NCBI GenBank assembly: GCA_946482355.1
Contig: CAMLRE010000041.1
Coordinates: 1 to 9,781 of the forward strand
Direction of reading: 5' to 3'
Source: an uncultured Bdellovibrio sp.
Lineage (GTDB): Bacteria; Bdellovibrionota; Bdellovibrionia; Bdellovibrionales; Bdellovibrionaceae
Length of the DNA stretch: 9,781 bases
Positions 1-5,444 of this stretch are shown here, one piece after another (position 1 is the first letter of the stretch; each line of letters begins with the position of its first letter). The position numbers and the translations under genes are program-made. Below the pieces are notes generated by a model. It worked only from the letters and a program-made list of their open reading frames with translations. It made no database searches and was not told the DNA's origin.

Positions 1-1097
1 CCCAAGATAATTCGACGTTTTACTTCTTTACCAAAACCTTCGGCGCGCGTTTGTGCGTAGAATTCATCAAGCGGTAATGACGATAAATCTTTAAAATCTG
101 AACGGTAACCGTATTTCACACCATCATAGCGCGCCAAGTTTGACGACGCTTCAGAAGCTGAAATTAAGTAATACATCGATACGGCATATTTAGTTAATGG
201 AATAGAAACTTCAACAAACTCAGCTCCTAAACCTTTTAAAGTCTCAAGCGCTTGTTCGTAAGTTTTTCTGATATCGGGGTGAACTAATTCAGAATTATGA
301 TATTCCTTTACGATTCCGATTTTTTTACCCTTCATATCAGCGGATAAGTTTTTTGAAAACGCTTCAACGGGACGAGAAGATGTTGTTCCGTCTAATTCGT
401 CTTTTCCGGCAATTACTTCTAAAGTAAGTGCTGCATCTTGTACTGTTGAAACCATCGGGCCTGCTTGATCTAGTGAAGAAGCAAACGCCACGATACCGTA
501 ACGGCTTACGCGGCCGTAAGTAGGTTTAATACCAACCACACCACAAAAGCTTGAAGGTTGGCGAATTGATCCGCCCGTGTCAGTTCCAATTGTGCCCATG
601 ACTAAACGAGCCGCTTGTGCGCTGGCTGATCCACCAGAACTTCCGCCCGGTACGTATTCAGGATTCCACGGATTTTTACACACGCCATGAAATGAACTTT
701 CGTTACTAGAACCCATGGCAAATTCATCAAGGTTTAATTTTCCAACGACCGTAGCCCCTGCGTTTTTTAAACGAGCGACGACAGTTGAATCATAAGGTGG
801 AACAAAACCAGTTAACATTTTTGAAGCGGCTGTTGTTTCAATACCTTTTGTGCAAAGTAAATCTTTAATGCCAAAAGGAACACCGGCCAACACACCCACG
901 TTTTCGCCCTTAGCGATTTTTTGATCGATGTTTTCGGCTTGTTTTAAACAGTCTGGATTTAATTTAATAAACGCGTTTAAAGTGGGATTTAATTTTTCGG
1001 CACGCGCGAAAAAATATTTTGTGACTTCAGCAGCTGAAACTTTTTTATCGGCAATCGCTTTAGCTGTATCTGCCATTGAGGCTGTTAATAAATCCAT
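1..1097 (-). CDS. gatA: Glutamyl-tRNA(Gln)/aspartyl-tRNA(Asn) amidotransferase subunit A (3' part outside window)
   Basis: GatA is the amidase subunit of the cytoplasmic GatCAB complex. It releases ammonia from glutamine, which is used to convert misacylated Glu-tRNA(Gln) and/or Asp-tRNA(Asn) into the correct aminoacyl-tRNA. About 365 of the usual ~485 residues are present; the C-terminus lies beyond base 1. The translation starts MDLLTASMAD. It carries the amidase signature with the Ser-cisSer-Lys triad at Lys78 (GIKDLL), Ser153 (PGGSSGGSAS) and Ser177 (TGGSIRQPSS), close to the spacing known for this family. Cys139-Lys-Asn-Pro follows the conserved EFAMGSSNE stretch near residue 130. The ATG at 1095-1097 lies only 2 nt after the gatC stop, so the two are co-transcribed and probably translationally coupled. 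gatB would be expected next on the left. Identity is very secure. Confidence 0.97.
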   Translation of the reverse strand, partial: MDLLTASMADTAKAIADKKVSAAEVTKYFFARAEKLNPTLNAFIKLNPDCLKQAENIDQKIAKGENVGVLAGVPFGIKDLLCTKGIETTAASKMLTGFVPPYDSTVVARLKNAGATVVGKLNLDEFAMGSSNESSFHGVCKNPWNPEYVPGGSSGGSASAQAARLVMGTIGTDTGGSIRQPSSFCGVVGIKPTYGRVSRYGIVAFASSLDQAGPMVSTVQDAALTLEVIAGKDELDGTTSSRPVEAFSKNLSADMKGKKIGIVKEYHNSELVHPDIRKTYEQALETLKGLGAEFVEVSIPLTKYAVSMYYLISASEASSNLARYDGVKYGYRSDFKDLSSLPLDEFYAQTRAEGFGKEVKRRIIL

Positions 1098-1099
1098 GA

Positions 1100-1393
1100 T
1101 TAGACCACCGGTGGAACTTTAAAAAGGTTACCCTGTTTATCAGGAGCGTTGGCGACCATCTCTTCGGCGTGAAAATTTTGTTTAACGCTGTCTTCGCGCA
1201 ATGTGTATTCAATCTCAGAGGGTGTAATTAACGGCTCAACACCTTCAGTATTAATCGAAGAGATTTCATCGAAGTGCAGAATAATTTTTGAAAGCTGTTC
1301 GCTAAACTCATTCGCTTGTTCTGGAGTCAGTTGAAGGCGAGCTAAATTAGCTATTTTTTGTATCACATCTTTATTGAATTTACTGTCAGACAT
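1100..1393 (-). CDS. gatC: Glutamyl-tRNA(Gln)/aspartyl-tRNA(Asn) amidotransferase subunit C
   Basis: GatC is the small subunit that wraps around and stabilises the GatA-GatB pair of the tRNA-dependent amidotransferase. The protein has 97 residues, the normal size. It shows the family pattern: an N-terminal helical part with IANLARLQLT near residues 14-23, a second helix rich in acidic residues (QLSKIILHFDEISSINTEGVEP, roughly 33-54), and a C-terminal extended tail with LREDSV (65-70) and the ending LFKVPPVV. The start ATG is preceded by AAAAGGA with 5 nt spacing, a good ribosome binding site. It is the first gene of a gatC-gatA order and is divergent from ligA. The family assignment rests on these motifs, size and its position against gatA. 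Confidence 0.95.
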   Translation of the reverse strand: MSDSKFNKDVIQKIANLARLQLTPEQANEFSEQLSKIILHFDEISSINTEGVEPLITPSEIEYTLREDSVKQNFHAEEMVANAPDKQGNLFKVPPVV

Positions 1394-1398
1394 AGAGA

Positions 1399-1444
1399 TC
1401 CTTTTACGCTCAACAATATATCCAAATTTCGCTGCAGTTGTAAC
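1399..1444 (-). promoter_or_regulatory. Candidate promoter and ribosome binding site of gatCA
   Basis: Reading the minus strand, a TATATT -10 (1420-1415) lies 18 nt downstream of GTTACA (1444-1439), which matches four of six -35 positions. A start near 1408 would give a short leader holding the AAAAGGA ribosome binding site (about 1405-1399). This is a consensus match only; the -35 is modest. Confidence 0.4.
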
Positions 1445-1452
1445 GAGAAAAA

Positions 1453-1461
1453 TGCTAGATT
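1453..1461 (+). promoter_or_regulatory. ligA: Candidate extended -10 promoter of ligA
   Basis: The sequence TGCTAGATT matches an extended -10 element (TGn followed by TAGATT, four of six). It ends 7 nt before the ligA ATG at 1469, so the predicted transcript would begin at or next to the start codon. No convincing -35 is visible, as is common for extended -10 promoters, and no Shine-Dalgarno sequence lies in front of the ATG. The gatC -35 candidate lies just upstream, so the two divergent promoters are packed into 75 bp. Confidence 0.35.
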
Positions 1462-1468
1462 TTTACTT

Positions 1469-3481
1469 ATGTCCAAGACCACTAAAACTGCGGCCAGCGC
1501 GCAGATCAAGCGTAAGCATTCTGACCTTAAAGAAAAGGTGAATTATCACAACGAGCGTTATCATACCCATGATAAACCTGAGATCTCAGACTACGACTTT
1601 GATCAATTGTTTAGCGAACTGCTAAAGCTTGAAGAAGAATACTCTGGACTGGATTTATCGGATTCTCCTTCGCAGCGTGTAGGTGGCGAGGCTATAGCCG
1701 CATTTAAGAAAATGGATCACCGCTTACCGATGATTTCATTAGCGAATAGTTATAACGAAGAAGACATTAAAGAATTTAACGCCCGTATTAAAAAATTCTT
1801 AAGAAATGATAAAGACGTTGAATACTTTGCTGAATTAAAGCTTGACGGTCTTTCGATGGAACTTGTCTACGAAGATGGACAACTGGTTCGCGCTTTAACT
1901 CGCGGTGACGGTGTCACTGGCGAAGACGTTACTCATAACGTAAAAACAATTAAATCTATTCCCCTTAAAATTTCTCATAAAAAACTTTTAGAAGTTCGCG
2001 GCGAAGTTTTAATCGATAAAAAAGATTTTGTTGAAATGAATCTGGCTTACGAAGAAGCAGGCCAAATGGTGTTTGCTAACCCTCGTAATGCAGCGGCGGG
2101 AACTATTCGCCAGCTAGATCCAAAGATTGCGGCGTCTCGCCCGTTAAAGTTTTTTGCGTATGCGCTGGGGGCGTATGAAGGTATTACTTTTGATTCGCAA
2201 AAGGATGTCGAAGAAAAATTAGCCGAATTAAAATTTCCGGTTATTGATCGTAAGTATACTGAATGCACTTCTGATGAAAAAGAATTAATTGAATACTATC
2301 ACCGTATTAACCAACATCGTGCGCAGTTGCCATTTGATATCGATGGTATTGTGATCAAGGTCAATTCGTTATCTTTACAAGATGATTTAGGAATGGTGGC
2401 ACGTTCGCCTCGCTGGGCGACAGCCGTTAAATTTCAGCCTGAACAAGCGCAAACAGTGATTGAAAATATCGTGGTGCAAGTGGGACGCACAGGAGCACTC
2501 ACTCCGGTAGCTGTAATGAAACCAGTTAAAGTCGGCGGTGTTACAATCACCAATGCTACACTTCATAATCAAGATGAAATTGATCGTAAAGATGTGCGTA
2601 TTGGCGACACAGTTATTGTTCAACGTGCCGGTGATGTGATTCCCGAAGTTGTGCAAGTTATTTTAGATAAACGCCCGAAAAACTCAGAACCATTCTTAAT
2701 TCCGACAATCTGTCCAACGTGTGGAACAAAAGCCAGCAAAGAACCAGAAGAAGCTGTTCTTCGTTGTCAAAATCCATTCTGCAAATCAATTTTAATCGGA
2801 TCACTTATTCACTTTGTTTCTCGTCGTGCGATGAACATGGAAAAAGTGGGCGATAAATTAATCGAAGCTTTTGTTGAGTTAGAATTAGTAAAAAGTTTTT
2901 CTGATTTATATAAATTAACAGACAAAGATATTCAAAAATTAGAGCGCCAAGGTGAAAAATCAATTCAAAATATTTTAAACAGTATTGAAAAATCGCGCCA
3001 AACAACTTTAGCGCGTTTCATTTATGCTTTAGGAATTCGTTTTGTCGGTGAACAAACAGCCAAACTTTTAGCTGATCATTACGGAACGATTGAAAATTTC
3101 ATGAAAACTGAAGCCGAAGAGTTAGAAAAAGTTCCTGAAATCGGCGAAAAAGTTTCAGCAACTATTCTAAAATGGCTTCATGATAAACGTATGCAAGCTG
3201 AAGTGAAAGCTTTGGCAAAGTATATGACCTTTGAAGCGCCAAAAAGAAAATTAGAAGGAAAGCTGACTGGCATGAGTTTCTTAGTTACAGGAACATTACC
3301 TGTGAAACGTAACGAAGCTCATGAAAAAATCGAAGAAAACGGCGGAAAATTGTTATCAGGAGTATCGGCTAAATTAAGTTATTTAATTGTCGGTGATGAT
3401 CCAGGTTCAAAAGTAGATAAAGCCCAATCGGTCGGTGTAAAAATCATCTCTTGGGAAGAGTTTTTAGAACTTCTTAAGTAG
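1469..3481 (+). CDS. ligA: NAD-dependent DNA ligase LigA
   Basis: LigA seals nicks in DNA during replication and repair, using NAD+ to form a lysine-AMP intermediate. The protein has 670 residues, practically the size of the E. coli enzyme (671). Domains in order: NMN-binding Ia (about 10-80, with YHTHDKPEISDYDFD); adenylation domain with the nucleotidyl lysine Lys124 in KLDG, and TRGDG, EVRGEV, NPRNAAAGT and DGIVIKV (292-298); OB fold with VGRTGALTPVA (338-348); a four-cysteine zinc finger (Cys415, Cys418, Cys433, Cys438); helix-hairpin-helix region (about 450-585); and a C-terminal BRCT domain (about 595-670). The reading frame is open back to an ATG at 1358, but those 37 extra residues do not look like LigA and would overlap the start of gatC, so the ATG at 1469 was chosen. 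It lacks a clear ribosome binding site. The gene stands alone. Confidence 0.98.
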   Translation: MSKTTKTAASAQIKRKHSDLKEKVNYHNERYHTHDKPEISDYDFDQLFSELLKLEEEYSGLDLSDSPSQRVGGEAIAAFKKMDHRLPMISLANSYNEEDIKEFNARIKKFLRNDKDVEYFAELKLDGLSMELVYEDGQLVRALTRGDGVTGEDVTHNVKTIKSIPLKISHKKLLEVRGEVLIDKKDFVEMNLAYEEAGQMVFANPRNAAAGTIRQLDPKIAASRPLKFFAYALGAYEGITFDSQKDVEEKLAELKFPVIDRKYTECTSDEKELIEYYHRINQHRAQLPFDIDGIVIKVNSLSLQDDLGMVARSPRWATAVKFQPEQAQTVIENIVVQVGRTGALTPVAVMKPVKVGGVTITNATLHNQDEIDRKDVRIGDTVIVQRAGDVIPEVVQVILDKRPKNSEPFLIPTICPTCGTKASKEPEEAVLRCQNPFCKSILIGSLIHFVSRRAMNMEKVGDKLIEAFVELELVKSFSDLYKLTDKDIQKLERQGEKSIQNILNSIEKSRQTTLARFIYALGIRFVGEQTAKLLADHYGTIENFMKTEAEELEKVPEIGEKVSATILKWLHDKRMQAEVKALAKYMTFEAPKRKLEGKLTGMSFLVTGTLPVKRNEAHEKIEENGGKLLSGVSAKLSYLIVGDDPGSKVDKAQSVGVKIISWEEFLELLK

Positions 3482-3485
3482 CACA

Positions 3486-3516
3486 AATAAAAAAACCGAA
3501 GCTTTCACTTCGGTTT
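3486..3516 (-). terminator. Rho-independent terminator of the histone gene, possibly also stopping ligA transcripts
   Basis: A 9-bp perfect stem (aaaccgaag at 3493-3501 paired with cttcggttt at 3508-3516) with a 6-nt loop. On the minus strand the stem runs into TTTTTTTATTT, a strong U-tract, about 100 nt after the histone stop codon. On the plus strand, 12 nt after the ligA stop, only three Us follow and they belong to the stem, so termination of ligA would be weaker. Confidence 0.8.
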
Positions 3517-3527
3517 AGCGTTAAGGA

Positions 3528-3541
3528 CGACCGAGAGGTCG
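3528..3541. repeat. Hairpin with GAGA tetraloop in the ligA/histone convergent gap
   Basis: cgacc (3528-3532) pairs with ggtcg (3537-3541) around a gaga loop on the plus strand, a GNRA tetraloop. The stem can be extended past one mismatch by two G-C pairs. It lies between the terminator and the next palindrome. Its function is unknown; it would be part of the 3' untranslated region of the histone mRNA on the minus strand. Confidence 0.55.
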
Positions 3542-3555
3542 GCCCTTTAGAATAA

Positions 3556-3574
3556 GGTTCGCCTAAGGCGAATC
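3556..3574. repeat. Perfect 15-bp palindrome, 19-nt hairpin
   Basis: ttcgcct-a-aggcgaa (3558-3572) is a perfect inverted repeat. One G-T and one G-C pair extend it to 19 nt, giving an RNA stem of about 8 bp with a 3-nt loop. It has no U-tract on either side, so it is not a classical terminator. It could be an mRNA 3'-end stabilising structure, an extragenic repeat or a protein binding site; the sequence does not decide. Confidence 0.55.
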
Positions 3575-3619
3575 AAAAACAGAGCAAAACCCAAATAGAA
3601 TTCTGGCTCCGTTATTTAA

Positions 3620-3817
3620 CTAGATATGGTCGATGATGATGTCACGAGCCATAACTGTTTTGCGGCCGTCAGCTTTAGCTGATTCGATGCCTTTAGCGCA
3701 AAGACGCTCAACAGCTTTAGTTAACATGTCGATTGTTTCGGCAGACGTGTTCATTTGGCCTTTTTCTTTGATGAATTTTTTTACTTTGCTTGTAACCACT
3801 AAGATATCTTCAGACAT
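3620..3817 (-). CDS. Bacterial histone (single histone-fold domain, Bdellovibrio Bd0055/HBb-like)
   Basis: A 65-residue protein that is almost entirely one histone fold: helix 1 about residues 4-18, long helix 2 about 24-50, loop L2, and a short helix 3 about 55-64. The hallmark is GRKTVMARDI at 51-60, which matches the archaeal histone HMfB motif GRKTIKAEDI at the same residue numbers, keeping the L2 Arg52-Lys53-Thr54 and the Arg52/Asp59 pair. Established knowledge: a related histone in Bdellovibrio bacteriovorus is an abundant chromatin protein that binds DNA differently from archaeal histones. Seen here: positions 46 and 49, used for dimer-dimer contact in HMfB (Leu46, His49), are Ser and Ala, and helix 3 stops five residues after Ile60 instead of nine. 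A dimer without stacking is therefore inferred. A strong GGAGG ribosome binding site (3826-3822) precedes the ATG with 4 nt spacing, suggesting high expression. It could be co-transcribed with the phosphoesterase gene upstream. Confidence 0.92.
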   Translation of the reverse strand: MSEDILVVTSKVKKFIKEKGQMNTSAETIDMLTKAVERLCAKGIESAKADGRKTVMARDIIIDHI

Positions 3818-3821
3818 GATG

Positions 3822-3826
3822 CCTCC
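3822..3826 (-). promoter_or_regulatory. Strong ribosome binding site of the histone gene
   Basis: GGAGG on the minus strand, 4 nt before the ATG. It is one of the best Shine-Dalgarno matches in the window, fitting an abundant product and fixing the start codon. Confidence 0.75.
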
Positions 3827-3851
3827 AATTAAAATTAATTTAACCTACCCT

Positions 3852-3889
3852 TAAAATGCTTACACACGATCTGAGAAAATAAAATGCTT
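3852..3889. repeat. Pair of 10-bp direct repeats upstream of the histone gene
   Basis: taaaatgctt occurs at 3852-3861 and again at 3880-3889, 28 bp apart start to start, which is close to but not exactly three helical turns. The copies lie 35 and 63 bp upstream of the histone start codon. They may be an operator, but the region is A/T-rich and chance is possible. No convincing -35/-10 pair was found here for the histone gene. Confidence 0.4.
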
Positions 3890-3915
3890 TTAAGCCTTTT
3901 GATGCGGCGCTCCCC

Positions 3916-3934
3916 AAAAAGGTACGGCCTACCT
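3916..3934 (-). terminator. Weak terminator-like hairpin at the end of the phosphoesterase gene
   Basis: On the minus strand aggta (3934-3930) pairs with tacct (3924-3920) around a 5-nt loop and runs into five Ts. It overlaps the TAG stop of the phosphoesterase gene. The stem is only 5 bp, so read-through into the histone gene is likely. Confidence 0.35.
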
Positions 3935-5357
3935 AATTCGGTGATGTGGGTTTTCGGTGAAATTGGATGAGCTCGGCTTTACGCACTTCGGGGTTTTCTT
4001 CAGAAGGGTAAATCCAAACATAATTATTTCTTTCAGAAGCTTGCGTGCATTCGACATCGGTAAATGCCGGAGACCAAGTTCCTGAATTTAAATGTTCAAC
4101 AGATCCGTAAAATTCATGGCGAGGAATATGTGTATGACCGTAAACGATACGGTGAACCCCGGTGATTTCAGATTGTTGTGAAAACAACCACTCATCAGGT
4201 TCTTTATATGTACTTACTAATGAAGTAATCGAGCGTGCATAAAAAAGAAAAAACGGAATTAAAAGTAAAATAGGCACAAATACCCAGTAAAAAGAAATTC
4301 CAAATAATAACTTTAACTGCGTTGTAAAAATAAACGTAAACGCTAAACCAAAGAAAATTAAAAACGCACGATCAAGCCAAAGTTCTTTAGCAATTAACCA
4401 GGGGTTTTGTGTCGCCGGAGTTGCAAAAAACTCCTGAAGACCACGCACAACTTTTGGTGTTGTGTTTGAATCTTTCGCCGCTTTTTCAACGATATCTTCC
4501 ATGTGTTCAAGCGGCTTATACACTTCACCGAAGCGATCGAAAGTGACGTGAATTAAAGTCGCTACCGCTCCCCAAAACCAAGTCCAAATAATTAACGGCT
4601 GAGTTAACAGTAAATAGCGAAAGAAAAAACTTAAATATTCACTCACCGACATGATGTAGTTTTTTTCGATGTGTGGATTAAATAATCCCATGCCGTTCAT
4701 GATGTAACGGCAAGCTACATTTCCAAACGGTAAACGAATACGTAATTCGTTGTAATTCACGATAAATGGATTTAGCGGATTTTCACATAAGCAATAAGGA
4801 TCTTGCTGGTGCCCATGTTCAATCAACGTATCGTTTTCGCTAATGTAAAACCATTTCACAAATTTTACGCGTTTTGCATCTTCAGGCCCTAAATTTAAAG
4901 TATCAAAAAAAGTTTTTTGTACTTTCGGAAAATGCAGTTCGACGTCATGATTGCCGGGAATTAAAATTAACGAATGCCCTTTTTCAACAAAACGGCGAAG
5001 CGCGTTCATCAGATCGGCGTGCTCTTCTAAAACGACCTGCATTTTAAAAACCGAACGTTCTTCGCGCGGAAAAAGCCCACGGCGTGTTTCGATCCAGTGA
5101 AATTTATAAATAGGCGCAATCGGATAAGCCATAACACTATCGAAATCAAAAATATCGCCATTTAAAACAAGCTCAATAGGCTTACCGTGAGATTTGCGGT
5201 CGATTTCATCTAAAAATTCAATCAACGCCGGGTCCATAAAGAATTGCTTGGTTTTAAATTTTTTCCATAGCGGATGGCGCACCTTGTGTTTTGGGCGCGA
5301 CGGTTCGGCGTCAGTTAAATGAAGATCGCTGATAATTGCGGTATACTTTAAACTCAT
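3933..5357 (-). CDS. Membrane-associated calcineurin-like metallophosphoesterase
   Basis: A 474-residue protein with all metal-binding blocks of the calcineurin-like phosphoesterase fold: SDLHL (Asp11, His13), NGDIFD (Asp68), GNHD (Asn136, His137), HGH (His181, His183) and GHTH (His408, His410), followed by NSGTW (424-428). The substrate is unknown. The UDP-diacylglucosamine hydrolase LpxH is related by fold, but GNHD is used here where LpxH has GNRD, and the protein is about twice as long. Unusually, about 220 residues between HGH and GHTH include three strongly hydrophobic stretches, about 243-269, 330-351 and 355-374, the last two forming a likely membrane hairpin. The active-site halves therefore flank a membrane insertion. 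The ATG has a modest GGA 5 nt upstream; the GAGGAG further upstream is too distant. It faces murD across a shared control region, and the histone gene follows 115 bp downstream on the same strand. Confidence 0.85.
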   Translation of the reverse strand: MSLKYTAIISDLHLTDAEPSRPKHKVRHPLWKKFKTKQFFMDPALIEFLDEIDRKSHGKPIELVLNGDIFDFDSVMAYPIAPIYKFHWIETRRGLFPREERSVFKMQVVLEEHADLMNALRRFVEKGHSLILIPGNHDVELHFPKVQKTFFDTLNLGPEDAKRVKFVKWFYISENDTLIEHGHQQDPYCLCENPLNPFIVNYNELRIRLPFGNVACRYIMNGMGLFNPHIEKNYIMSVSEYLSFFFRYLLLTQPLIIWTWFWGAVATLIHVTFDRFGEVYKPLEHMEDIVEKAAKDSNTTPKVVRGLQEFFATPATQNPWLIAKELWLDRAFLIFFGLAFTFIFTTQLKLLFGISFYWVFVPILLLIPFFLFYARSITSLVSTYKEPDEWLFSQQSEITGVHRIVYGHTHIPRHEFYGSVEHLNSGTWSPAFTDVECTQASERNNYVWIYPSEENPEVRKAELIQFHRKPTSPN

Positions 5358-5375
5358 AAGTCCAACTGCGTCTCC

Positions 5376-5389
5376 TCGGCGTCCGCCGA
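5376..5389. repeat. Inverted repeat at the 5' end of the phosphoesterase transcript
   Basis: tcggcg (5376-5381) and cgccga (5384-5389) are a perfect inverted repeat separated by 2 nt. It lies just downstream of the candidate minus-strand promoter, so it would fold near the 5' end of the phosphoesterase mRNA, or could serve as an operator. Confidence 0.4.
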
Positions 5390-5391
5390 TG

Positions 5392-5420
5392 TTTACATTG
5401 TTTCACGGGTCTGATTTAAT
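5392..5420 (+). promoter_or_regulatory. murD: Candidate sigma70 promoter of murD
   Basis: TTTACA (5392-5397, five of six matches) is followed after exactly 17 nt by TTTAAT (5415-5420, five of six). Transcription would begin near 5427, about 18 nt before the murD ATG and just upstream of its aggt ribosome binding site (5433-5436). It is the best promoter match in the window. Confidence 0.65.
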
Positions 5421-5425
5421 GTCAC
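5397..5425 (-). promoter_or_regulatory. Candidate promoter of the phosphoesterase gene
   Basis: On the minus strand GTGACA (5425-5420, five of six) is followed after 17 nt by AACAAT (5402-5397, four of six). It occupies practically the same 30 bp as the murD promoter in the opposite direction, so the two would compete for RNA polymerase. Confidence 0.45.
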
Positions 5426-5444
5426 GGAACACAGGTAAGATTTT

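Noticed and set aside
1358..1468. N-terminal extension of LigA by 37 residues from an upstream ATG
   Set aside because: The extension overlaps the gatC start region on the other strand, has no LigA-like sequence and would make the protein longer than the family. The ATG at 1469 gives 670 residues.
2047..3005. Three minus-strand open frames inside ligA
   Set aside because: Shadows of the ligA frame; composition is atypical of real proteins and no start signals were seen.
3633..3854. 73-residue open frame on the plus strand opposite the histone gene
   Set aside because: It is a mirror of the histone coding frame, with no ribosome binding site or recognisable domain.
3933..5357. Assignment of the phosphoesterase as LpxH
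   Set aside because: It has GNHD instead of GNRD, is about twice the length, and carries a membrane insertion; only the fold family is supported.
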